Of a stretch of 64,000 nt of DNA, positions 1-9,816 are shown in pieces. Each line of letters starts with the position of its first letter. Position 1 is the stretch's first letter. The notes below the pieces were generated by a model. It had not been told where the DNA came from, searched no databases, and saw only the letters and a list, made by a program, of their open reading frames with translations. This DNA comes from Scylla paramamosain (Eukaryota > Arthropoda > Malacostraca > Decapoda > Portunidae): assembly GCF_035594125.1 (NCBI RefSeq), contig NC_087156.1:13040806-13104805 (forward strand), written 5' to 3'. A program made the translations under genes and the position numbers.

Positions 1-130
1 AAGCATGGAAAGTGCTCCATAAAGGAATACAAAATAACATTACTAAAAACCTGTTTTAAAGGTTCTTATGTACAGAAACGCTAAAACTCAAGCAAAATAC
101 TCTTTATAGAGAAGCGAAATAAATATTTCG
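1..130 (+). repeat. Diverged satellite flank upstream of LINE copy 1
   Basis: This is one and a bit diverged monomers, with CTAAAACTCAAGCAAAA and ACTCTTTATAGAGAAGCG. It is interrupted by the LINE just after GCGAAATAAATATTTCG. The missing end of the monomer (ATTACCAAAAGCGTGTATTTT) appears on the far side of the LINE at 1790, which shows that the LINE landed inside a pre-existing monomer. It corresponds to 54455-54584. Confidence 0.75.
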
Positions 131-136
131 TTGATA

Positions 137-698
137 AATTACATTCAGGACAGTTAGGGAATATCCCTTACAGAAGAATAAGATCGCAGAAGAATGATCC
201 TAAATGGATGACTGAGGTTAAAACATTACATAGGGCGAAAGAGAAGTATATATGAGATTAAAGACAGGGGAAGTGGTTTTAAGACCATAATATAAAGAAT
301 TAAAAAATCAGGAGTTTAACAAGCAAAGCTAAAAATAGTTATGAATTAAAGGTAGCCAGCCAAGCGAAGATGGACCCCAAGGGATTTTATTATTCATATA
401 AGACGAAGAATAGAGAAACAATAGTTCCTTAAAGACAGCAGAATGGGACCTGCTTAGTTGTTGGGAGGAGATTAGTAAAATTGTGAACGAGTATTTTTTA
501 ACTGGCTTTGCCAAGGAAAACATGCAGGATTTGCCGAAGAGTGACAAGATATTTAGAGTAGAAGAAAATGAGAAGCTGACAGATATTACCATAACTAAAG
601 AGATAGTGGAACAGGAGATAGATAAGCTGAAAAGTTCAAATCACCAGGACCGGATGAAACATATTCCAGAGTATTTAAGAATTGGAAAAAGGTTATAA
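137..698 (+). pseudogene. LINE ORF2 remnant: endonuclease-RT linker and pre-RT region (copy 1)
   Basis: Conceptual translation in broken frames gives the linker (NDPKWMTEV, then AKEKYI and a stop near 253). After it come YELKVASQAK/GFY-type sequence near 340-410 and, at 483-698, NEYFLTGFAKENMQDLP with EENEKLTDITITKEIVEQEI. This is the segment that in such LINEs lies just before RT motif 1 (KSSKSPGPD-type), here degraded to KSSNHQDRMKH. Frameshifts separate the pieces. It cannot encode a working protein. Confidence 0.75.
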
Positions 699-769
699 GT
701 AATCTGGATAAAGTCATGGCCAAGCGGCAGGCGAAAGAGTGTTGTAATAAACGGCTCTAAATCCGAGTG

Positions 770-1175
770 GGGTCAAGTAATTAGTGGGGTGACAAAGGGA
801 TTATTAGTATTAGGGCCGATGTTGTTTGTAATATATGTCAATGACTTGGATAGTGGAATTAGTAGTGTTGTTAGTAAATTTGCGGATGACACGAGAGTAT
901 GTAGATTAATTAGGTCAGAATCGCATACCATCGCCTTGCAGGTAGATTTTGATAGGATGAACGAATGGACAGACAGATAGCAAATGCAGTTTAATATCAA
1001 CAAATGCAAAGCACTTAGCGTAAGTAGAAGAAACCCACACAGTAGTTACACAATGAACAACCAAGTTCTGGTAGGTTCAGGGTTAGAAAAAAATTTGAAA
1101 TTTAAAGTTAGCTCTGAACTCCGTCTAAGAAAGCAATGCAAAGAGGCCAGAAACAAAGCAAATAGTGTATTATGA
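770..1175 (+). pseudogene. LINE reverse-transcriptase palm remnant with FADD motif (copy 1)
   Basis: The frame reads WGQVISGVTKGLLVLGPMLFVIYVNDLDSG, followed by VSKFADDTRV. FADD (the catalytic YXDD/FXDD box of reverse transcriptases) is encoded at 879-890. A TAG at 978-980 (RWQMQ changed to R-stop-QMQ) is private to this copy; copy 2 keeps TGG. Downstream, KCKALSVSRRNPHSSYTMN and KQCKEARNKANSVL end at a TGA (1173-1175) shared by both copies. Motifs upstream of VISGV are missing because of the internal deletion. Confidence 0.85.
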
Positions 1176-1691
1176 TTCATTTTCAGGAGTGCTAAAAGTA
1201 AAACTCCCGAAGTAATATTAAAGTTATATTTAGCGGTGGTCAGACTTCATCTAGACTACGCTGTCCTATTCTGGTCACCACATCACAGGAAGGATAAAGG
1301 TCTATTAGAATCACTTCAAAGGAGAATGACTAAAAGGATACAGGGGATGAGGAGTATTCCTTACGAAGCGATATTCAAGCTGTTAAATTTACATTCTAGA
1401 GAGAGACGTAGGTTAAGAGTGGACCTGATAGAAGTCTTTAAGTGGTATATGGGTTATAAAAAGGGTAACATAATGAAAATTCTTAGAATCTGTAACCATG
1501 ATAGAACAAGAAAAATAGAACATCAAGTGTTCAGGCTTGAGCCTGAAAACTTGATGTTCAAAAAGGAAACAGGAAGGAATTGGTTTTCAAATACAGTAGT
1601 AGATGATTGGAACGGACTTAGTAATCAAGCTGTTAGTGCTGAGGCATTTGGCAACTGTAAGAGAAAATTACACATTTATAGATGGGGATGA
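1176..1691 (+). pseudogene. LINE C-terminal domain remnant (copy 1)
   Basis: After the shared stop the same frame continues with FIFRSAKSKTPEVILKLYLA. It then reads RLHLDYAVLFWSPHHRKD, LESLQRRMTKRIQGM, the RRRLRVDLIEVFKWYMGY block, RNWFSNTVVDDWNGLSNQAVS and KRKLHIYRWG before a stop at 1689-1691. This order (thumb or connection region, then the conserved W-rich C-terminus) is typical of the end of CR1-like ORF2. It is the longest open piece of the copy (1236-1691). It is not a functional gene. Confidence 0.85.
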
Positions 1692-1768
1692 TAGGTAGAA
1701 ATACGTAGGCATATTTCATACAAGTACTGCCACGTGTAGGCCAGATGTCTTCTTGCATAATTACTTAT

Positions 1769-1791
1769 TTCTTATGTTCTTATGTTCTTAT
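1769..1791 (+). repeat. LINE 3' tail of TTCTTATG repeats (copy 1)
   Basis: About three units of TTCTTATG lie exactly at the end of the element and give way at once to satellite (ATTACCAAAAGCG). Such short tandem tails, rather than poly-A, mark the 3' end of CR1/L2-type LINEs and fix the orientation as +. Confidence 0.8.
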
Positions 1792-1797
1792 TACCAA

Positions 1798-2303
1798 AAG
1801 CGTGTATTTTCAGTGTTTTTCAGCTATTCCGTGAAAAATAAAATGCCAAAATGCATGCAAAGAACCCTAAATGAGGAAAAAAAGGGACATTACGAGAAAC
1901 GTGCATTATAAGCGTTTTTGAGATTCTTAGATACCAAAACCCTGAAACTCATGAATAACACTCTTAATTGAAAAACAGAACAACCTTACCAAATGCGTGC
2001 ATTTTGAGTGTTTTTCACATTCTTGGTTACCAAAAACCCAAATTGCATACGAAACTAGCGTTATGTGGAAAAAAAAAAGACATTTCTAGAAAAGTGTCTT
2101 GTGAGTGTTTTTGAGCGTGTTAAAAAATAAAGCACTAAAAAGCAGGGCAATCACATTACACGGGAATAAAACCAACTTTTACCAAGAACTTGCCTTTAAG
2201 TGTTTTTGAGCTCCTAATATAACAAAACGCTAAAAAGCATGCAAAACACATTTTATGAAGAAACAGAATAACATTACCAAAAACATGTATTTTGAGTGTT
2301 TTT
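1798..2303 (+). repeat. Transition from LINE to HOR array
   Basis: One diverged monomer (about 1801-1896) is followed by K2-like (GATTCTTAGATACC), A (CACATTCTTGGTTACC), B (GAGCGTGTTA-AATAAAGCACT) and C (CTTGCCTTTAAGTG) monomers. These enter the first complete HOR unit. The same order and variants recur at 56253-56757. Confidence 0.8.
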
Positions 2304-3371
2304 GATCATGTTACCTATAAAAACGCTTAAATACATGCAAAGAACCCTATGTTTGGGAAACGAAAGGACATTACGAGAAACGTGTATTATAAATGTTATT
2401 AAATTCCTTAAGCACCAAAAAGCTAAAATCCACAAATAACAGTCTTTATAGTGAGCAAAAAAAAGAATCTTCCTTTTTTTTTGTTATTTTTCTTTATAGG
2501 TACCGAGATGCCTAAATTCTGGCAAAATTCAGGGAAATTATATGGAAAAAAGAACATTATCACAAAAAGTTAATTTTAGCTTTTTTTTCGGACATTTATG
2601 TACCAAAACCTAAATTGCATGAAAAGTCACTTCTATAGGGAAATTAAACGACTTTAACAGAATCCTGTCTTTTGAGTGTTTTTCAGCATGTTAGGCACCA
2701 AAACAATAAATAATATGGAAGTCACTCTATATAGGAATCCAAAACAAAATCACTTAACACTTGTCTTTTCAGTGTTTTACGTAGAAACACGCTAAAACGG
2801 ATGCAAACAGACCAACATGAAGAAATAGAATAACACTGCCAAAAAGGTATATTTTGAGTGTTTTTTAACCTGTTAGCTACAAAAAACGCGAAAATGGATG
2901 CAAAGCACACTATATTGGGAAACAAAAAGGACATTACGAGAAACCTGTATAATGAGTGTTTTTTTAGTTTCACAACAACCACAAGGCAAAAGTTTCTTAG
3001 ATACCAAAATGCTGAAACTCATGAATAACACTCTTGATTGAGATACAGAACAACCTTACCAAATGCTTGTTTTTTGAGTATTTTTTACATTCTTAGTTAC
3101 CAAAACACGAAATTGCATGCGAAACTAGGTTTATGTGGGGAAAAAATTATATTGCCAGAAAATGTCTTTTGAGTGTTTATGAGCGTGTTAAGCAATAAAG
3201 TACTTAAAAGAAGGGCAGTCACATTACATGTGAATAAAACAAACTTTTACCAAGAACTTGCCGTTAAATATTTTTGAGCTCCTTACATACCAAATCGCTA
3301 AAACGAATGCAAAGAATCCTTCATAGAGAAACTCAAAAACATTACAAAAAACATGTATTTTGAGAGTTTTT
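2304..3371 (+). repeat. HOR unit, class u1
   Basis: Class marks: E reads GTTATTAAATTCCTTAAGCACC; K1 has lost its second half, so that CCACAAGGCAAAAG runs straight into TTTCTTAG (2975-3000); A carries AAAACACGAAATTGC. The K1 deletion recurs at 57427 and, on the - strand, near 44265. Confidence 0.8.
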
Positions 3372-4500
3372 GATCATGTTACCTATAAAAACGCTTAAAT
3401 ACATGCAAAGAATGCTATGTTTGGGAAACGAAAGGACAATACGAAAAACGTGTATATAAGTGTTTTTAAATTACTTAAATACCAAAAAGCTAAAACCCAC
3501 AAATGACACTCTTTATGAAGAAACAAAAAAATAAAAATAAAAATAAATAAATGAAATAAAAGAAAATATTATTATTTTTTTTTGTTATTCATCTTCATAG
3601 GTACCGAGATGCCAAAATTCTTTTAAAATTCAGTTAAATTATGTGGATAAAAGAACATTATCGAAAAAGTTAATTTTAGCTTTTTTTTCGGACTGTTATG
3701 TACTAAACCCTAAAATGCATGCAAAGCCTGCTATATGGGAAAATTAAACGACTTTAAAAGAAAACTGTCTTTTGAGTGTTTTCAGCATGTTAGGCACCAA
3801 AACGATAAATAATATGGAACTCACTCTATATGGGAATCCAAAACAAAATTACTGAAAACGTGTCTTTTCAGTGTTTTACGTAAAAAAACGCTGAAACGGA
3901 TGCAAACAGACCAATATGAAGAAATAGAATAACATTACCAAAAAGGTATATTTTAAGTATTTTTGAGCTTGTAACCAACAAAAAAAAAAAAAAGAGAAAA
4001 TTGATGCAAAGCACTCTATATTGGGAAATAAAAACACATTACGAGAAACGTGTATAATGAATATTTTATAATTTCACAAGAACCACGAAGCAAAAAACGC
4101 AAAAACTAGTGTATATGGAGAAGATTCTTAGGTACCAAAATGCTGAAACTCCTGAATAACACTCTTAATTAAGAAACATTACTAAATGCGTGTATTTTGA
4201 GTGTTTTTCACATTCTTAGTTACTAGAACCCTAAATTGCATGCGAAACTAGCTTTATGTGGGAAAAAAAATGACATTACCAGAAAAGTGTCTTTTGAGGA
4301 TTTTTGAGAGAGTTAGGCAATAAAGCACTAAAAAAGAGGGCAATCACATTACATGGGAATAAAACCAACTTTTACCAAGAACTTGCCTTTAAGTGTTTTT
4401 TTTTTAACTCCTTATATGCCAAAACGCTAAAACACATGCAAAACACCCATTATGGAGAAACAGATTAACATTACCAAAAACATGTATTTTGAGTGTTTTT
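3372..4500 (+). repeat. HOR unit, class u2
   Basis: The E/F spacer (about 3522-3590) is an extended A/T block with AAATAAATAAATG. Other marks are K1 with AAAAACTAGTGTATATG, A with TTACTAGAACCC and B with GAGAGAGTTAGGC. The same class is seen at 14461, at 57769, and on the - strand ending near 43875 and 52124. Confidence 0.8.
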
Positions 4501-5577
4501 GATCATGTTACCTCTAAAAACGCTTAAATACATGCAAAGAACTCTATGTCTGGGAAACGAAAGGATATTACGAGAAACGTGTATTATGCGTGTTTTTAAG
4601 TTCCATAAGTACCAAAAAGCTAAAACCTCTTTATAGAGAACAAATACAGATATAACTAACAAATAGGATTTTTTTTTCTTATTCTTCTTCATAGGTACTG
4701 AGATGCCAAAATTCTGGCAAAATTCAGGGAAATCATGTGTAAAAAAAAAACATTATCAAAAAAGTTAATTTCAGCTTTTTTTCGGACTGTTATGTACCAA
4801 ACCATAAAGTGCATGCAAAGCCAACTATATGGGGAAATTAAACGACTTTACGAGAAACCTGTGTTTTTAGTGTTTTGAGCATGTTAGTCACCAAAACAAT
4901 AAATATTGAAGTCATTCTATGTGGGAATCCAAAACAAAATTACTTTGAACGTGTCTTTTTTGTGTTTTACGTAGAAAAACGCTAAAACGGATGCAAACCA
5001 ACCAATATAAAGAAATAGAAAAAGATTACCAAAAAGGTATAATTTGAGTGTTTTTTTAGCTTTTTACTTATAAAAAACGCGAAAATGGATGCAAAGCTCT
5101 CTCTATTGGTTAACAAAAGGACATTACGAGAAACGTGTATAATGAGTGTTTTATAGATTCTCAAGAAGCACAAGGCAAAAAACGGAAAAACTCATATATA
5201 TGGGGAAGTTTCTTAGATACCAAAATGCTGAAACTCCTGAATAACACTCTAAATTGAGAAAAAGAACAACATTACCAAATGTGTGTTTCTTGAGTGTTTT
5301 TCACATTCTTAGTTACCAAAACCCCAAATTTTATGTGGGAAAAAAATGACATTACCAGATAAGTGTCTTTTAAGTGATTTGTTTTTTAGCATGATAGGCA
5401 ATAAAGCACTAAAAAGCAGGGCAATCACATTACATGGGAATAAAACTAACTTTTACTAAGAACTTGCCTTTAAGTGTTTTTGAGCTCCTTATATACCAAA
5501 ACGCTAAAACGAATGGAAAACACCCTTTATGGAGAAACAGAATAACATTAACAAAAACATGTATTTTGAGTGTTTTT
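4501..5577 (+). repeat. HOR unit, class u3
   Basis: E is shortened to AAAACCTCTTTATAG (CCACAAATAACA lost). G has CCAACTATATGG and CGAGAAACCTGTGTTT. J has TTTTTACTTATAAA, K1 has AGATTCTCAAGAAGC, and B ends in TTTAGCATGATAGG. These five marks travel together in all u3 copies. Confidence 0.8.
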
Positions 5578-6679
5578 GATCATGTTACCTATAAAAACGC
5601 TTAAATGCATGCAAAAAACTTTATGTTTGGAATTTAAAGGACATTTCGAGAAACATGTATTAGGAGTGTTTTTAAGTTCTTTAAGTACCATTTAGCTAAA
5701 ACCCATAAATAACACTGTTTATAGAAAAAAATATAAAAAGATAAAAATTTATTTATTTTTTTGTTATTTATCTTCATGTGTACCAAGATGCCAAAATTCT
5801 GGCAAAATTCAGGGAAATTATGTGAAAAAAAAACATTATGAAAAAAAGGTAATTTTAGCTTTTTTTTCGGACTATTATGTACCAAACCCTAAAGTGCATG
5901 CAAAGCCACCTATATGGGGAAATTAAACGTCCTTACCTGAAACCTCTTTTGTGTTTTTTTTTTTTTTTCTGCATGTTAGGCACCAAAATGATAAATAATA
6001 TGGAAGTCACTCAATATGGGAATCCATCACAAAATTACTGAAAAAAGTGTCTTTTCAGTGTTTTACGTAGAAAAACGCTAAATCGAATGCAAACCAACGA
6101 ATATGGAGAAATAGAATAACTTTACCAAAAAGGTATATTTTGAGTGTTTTTGAACTTACCTTCAAAAAACGTGAAAATGGATGGAAAGCACTCTATATTG
6201 GGATACAAAAGGACATTACGAGAAACGTGTATAATGAGTGTTTTATAGTTTCACAAGAGCCACAAGGCAAAAATCGAAAACTCGGTGTATATGGAGAAGT
6301 TTCTTAGATACCAAAATGCTGAAACTCAGATATAACACTCTTAATTAAGAATACAGAACAACCATACCAAATACTCGTACATGTATTTTGAGTGCTTTTC
6401 ACATTCTTAGTTACCAAAACCAAAAATTGCATGCGAAACTAGCTTTATGTGGGAAAAAAATGACATTACCAGAAAAGTGTCTTTTCAGTGTTTTTGAACG
6501 TGATAGGCACTAAAGCACTAAAAAGGAGGGCAATCACATATGGGAATAAAACCAACTTTTACGAAGAACCTTAACGTGTTTTTGAGCTTCTTACATACCA
6601 AAACACTAAAACGCATGCGAAACACCCTTTATGGAGAAACAGAATAACATTACCAGAAACATGTATTTTGAGTGTTTTT
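5578..6679 (+). repeat. HOR unit, class u4
   Basis: Marks: E with AAGTACCATTTAGCTAAAAC, I with CGCTAAATCGAATGC, K1 with AGAGCCACAAGGCAAAAATC, A with AAAACCAAAAATTGC, and B with GATAGGCACTAAAGC. This single unit combines the E of u14 and the K-B part of u16, so it looks like a contracted version of the u4-u3'-u4' trio in the inner arm. Confidence 0.75.
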
Positions 6680-7781
6680 GATCAAGTTACCTATAAAAAC
6701 GCCTAAATACATGCAGAGAACCCTATGTTTGGAAAATGAAAGGACATTACGAAATCCGTGTATTATGGGTGTTTTTAAGTTCCTTAACTACCAAAAAGCT
6801 AAAACCCACAAATAACTCTTTATATTGAGAATTTTTTTTTTTATTCATCTTCATAGGTACCAAGATGCCAAAATTCTGGCAAAATTCATGGAAATTTTGT
6901 AAAAAAAATCATTATAAAAAAAAATTTAGCTTTTTTCCGGAGTTATGTACAAACTCTGAAGTGCATGCAAATCCACCTATATGGGGAAATTACACGACTT
7001 TACCAGAAACCTGTCTTTTGAGTGTTTTTCAGCAATTTCAACAATATTACTTAAAACGTGTCTTTTCAGTGATTTACGTAGAAAAACGCTAAAACGGATG
7101 CAAACCAACCAATATGAAAAAAAATAGAATAACATTACCAAAAAGATATATTTTGATGTGTTTTTGAGCTTGTTACCTACAAAAAATGCAAAAATGGATA
7201 GAAAGCACTTTATATTGGCAAAGAAGAGGACATTACGAGAAACGTGTATGAGTGTTTTATAGTTTGACAAGAACCACAAGGTAAAATACTCAAAAACTCG
7301 TGTACATAAAGAAGTTTCTTACATATCAAGAAGCTGAAACTCATGAATAATACTTTTAATTTTGAAACAGAAATACCTTACCAAATGTGTGTATTAGAAA
7401 AGTTTCTTACGTACCAAAATGCTGAAACTCATGAATAATACTTTTAATTAAGAAATAGAACAACCTTACTAAATGCCTGTTTTGAGTTTTTTTCACATTC
7501 TTAGTTACCAAAACCCCAAATTCCATGCAAAACTAGCTTTATGTGGGAAAAAAAATGATATTACCAAAAAAATGTCTTTTGAGTGTTTTTGAGCGTGTTA
7601 GGCAATAAAGCACTAAAAAGCAGGACCATCATATTACATGGGAATAAAAACAACTTTTACCAAGAACTTGCCTTTAAGTGTTTTTGAACTCATTACATAC
7701 CAAAACGCTAAAACGCATGCAAAACACCTTTTATGAAGAAACAGAATAAAATTACCAAAAACATATATTCTAAGTGTCTTT
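6680..7781 (+). repeat. HOR unit, class u5 (short H, doubled K2)
   Basis: G is shortened (TTATGTACAAACTCTGAAG). H has lost most of its body (CAGCAATTTCAACAATATTAC runs into I). K2 is present twice at 7314-7470. The same set of rare changes appears at 11075-11590, 19955-21025, 61099-62207 and on the - strand at 37501-38608. Confidence 0.85.
7314..7470 (+). repeat. Tandem duplication of the K2 monomer inside u5
   Basis: TTTCTTACATATCAAGAAGC and TTTCTTACGTACCAAAATGC begin two successive K2 segments, joined by a shortened monomer piece (AAATGTGTGTATTAGAAAAG). The join is the same in every u5 copy, so it arose once before u5 was amplified. Confidence 0.85.
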
Positions 7782-8885
7782 AATCATGTTATCTATAAAA
7801 ACGCTTAAATACATGCAAAAAACCTAATGTTTCCGAAACAAAAGGACATTACGAGAAACGTGTATTATAAGTGTTTTTAAGTTCCTTAAGTACCAAAAAG
7901 TTAAAACCCACAAATAAGACTCTTTATTTAGAAAAAAAAGTAAGAAAATAAAAAAATAGGATTTTATTTTTTGTTATTAATCTTCATAGGTACCGAGATG
8001 CCAAAATTCTGAGAAAATTCAGGGCTATTATATGATAAAACAAAAATTATCAAAAAAGAAAATTTTAGCTTTTTTTTCGGACTTATGTACCAAACACTAA
8101 AGTGCATCCAAAGACTCCTATATGAGAAAATTAAACGACCTTACCAGAAATCTGTTTTTTTGAGTGTTTTTCAGCATGTTAGGCACCAAAACGATTAATA
8201 ATAAGGAACTCACTGTATGAGAATCCAAAACAAAATTGCTGAAAACGTGTTTTTTCTTTGTTTTACGTAGAAAAACGCTAAAACGGATGCAAACCTACCA
8301 ATATCAAGAAATAGAAAAACATTACCAAAAAGGTATATTTTGAGTGTTTTTGAGCTTGTTACAAAAAAAAAACGCGAAAATGGATGGAAAGCACTTTATA
8401 TTCGGAAGCAAAAGAAGATTACGAGAAACGTGTATAAATGAGTGTTTTATAGTTTCACAAGAACTACAAAGCAAAAAACGTAAAAACTCGTGAATATAGA
8501 GAAGTTTCTTACATTCTAAAATGCTGAAACTCTGGAACAACACTCTTAATTGAGAAACAGAACAATCTTACTAAATGCGTGTATTTTGAGTGCTTTTCAC
8601 ATTCTTAGTCACCAAAACCCCAAATTGCATGCGAAACCAGCTTTATGTGGGTAAAAAATGACATTACTGTAAAAAATATTTTTTGAGTGTTTTTGAGCGT
8701 GTTAGGCAATAAAACACTAAAAATCAGGGCAAACACATTACATTGGAATAAAACCAATTTTTAACATGAACTTGCCTTTAAGTGTTTTTGACCTCCATAT
8801 ATACCAAAACACTAAAACGCATGCAAAATACACTTTATGGTGAAACAGAAGAACATTACCAAAAACATGTATTTTGAGGGTTTTT
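7782..8885 (+). repeat. HOR unit, chimeric u6/u20
   Basis: The first half is class u6 (F with GGGCTATTATATGATA, G with CATCCAAAGACTCC, I with TTTTTTCTTTGTTTTACG). From about 8345 the J, K and K2 monomers match class u20 instead (GGAAGCAAAAG, ACAAGAACTACAA, CTCTGGAACAACACTC). In the second mega-unit the u6 unit stays u6 at this point, so copy 1 carries a private class switch. Confidence 0.65.
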
Positions 8886-9816
8886 GATCATATTACCAAT
8901 AAAAACGCTTAAATACATGTAAAGAAGCCTATTTTTGGGAAACAATAGGACATTACGAGAAACGTGTATTATGAGTGTTTTTTAAGTTCCTTAAGTACCA
9001 AAAAAGATAAAACCCATAAATAACACTCTTTATAGAGAAAAAAAAGAAAAGAAAATATATATATATATATATATTTTTTTTTGTTATTCATCGAAAATAT
9101 TCATGCGAAAATTCTGGCAATATTCTTTGAGAATCGAAAATAAAATTACTGAAAACGTGTCTTTTCGGTGTTTTACGTAGAAAAACGCTAAAACAGATGA
9201 AAACCAACCAATATGAAGAAATAGAATAACATTACCAAAGAGGTATATTTTGAGTGTTTTTGAGCTTGTTACCTACAAAAAACGCGAAAATGGATGCAAA
9301 GCACTCCCTATTGGGAAAGAAAAGGACATTACGAGAAACATGAATAATGAGTGTCTTATTATTTTCGGGCAAAAGAACTTGTGGTTCACAAGAACCACAA
9401 GGCAAAAAACGCAAAAACTCGTGTATATAAAGAATTTTTTTAGATACCAAAATGCTGAAACTCATGAATAAAAATCTTATTTGAGAAACAGAATAACATT
9501 ACCAAATGAGTGTATTTTGAGTGTTTTTTTCATATTCTTTTCCAAAACCCTAAATAGCATGCGAAACTAGCTTTATGTGGGAAAAAAAATGACATTACCA
9601 GAAGTATCTTTTCAGTGTTTTGAGCGTGTTAGGCAATAAAGCACTAAAAAGCAGGGCAATCATATTACATTGGAATAAAACCAACTTTTACCAAGAACTT
9701 GCCTTGAAGTGTTTTTCAGCTCCTTACATACCAAATCACTAAAAGGCATGCAAAACACTCCTTTATGGAGAGGCAGAATAACATTACCAAAAATAAGTGT
9801 TTTGAGTGTTTCTTTT
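8886..9816 (+). repeat. HOR unit u7, shortened
   Basis: Most of F, all of G and much of H are missing. After an (AT)n run, F starts (TTGTTATTCATCGAAAATATTC) and jumps at about 9130 to the end of H (GAATCGAAAATAAAATTACTG). K1 carries an extra piece near 9361-9380 (ATTTTCGGGCAAAAGAACTT). Confidence 0.75.
9056..9076. repeat. (AT)n microsatellite in the E/F spacer
   Basis: About ten AT dinucleotides sit in the A/T-rich spacer just before the damaged F monomer of u7. The spacer is the most variable part of every HOR unit (poly-A, poly-T, AAAT runs). Confidence 0.9.

Larger units (their letters stand above)
131..1797 (+). mobile_element. Truncated non-LTR retrotransposon (CR1/L2-like LINE), copy 1
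   Basis: The element is 5'-truncated. It begins in the linker between endonuclease and reverse transcriptase (translation contains GQLGNIPYRRIRSQKNDPKW) and runs through reverse-transcriptase remnants to the C-terminal domain. It ends in an octamer-like tail of TTCTTATG repeats. There is an internal deletion near 705-720, where most of the early RT motifs are missing. Several frameshifts and stops make it dead. No clear target-site duplication is visible. Both flanks are halves of one satellite monomer. Family placement rests on recalled protein style; a related RTE or Jockey-type clade is possible. Confidence 0.85.

Noticed and set aside
329..592. Antisense open frame of 87 codons over the LINE (and its twin at 54784-55047)
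   Set aside because: It is the shadow of the LINE ORF2 remnant on the other strand. It is conserved only because the two LINE copies are conserved.
131..1797. Functional retrotransposon
   Set aside because: It lacks the 5' part including the endonuclease and early RT motifs, and has several stops and frameshifts in both copies.
2641..2710. Telomere-like TTAGG words (GTTAGGCACC) recurring through the array
   Set aside because: TTAGG occurs once per monomer in fixed context and never as TTAGGTTAGG. It is part of the monomer, not the arthropod telomere repeat.
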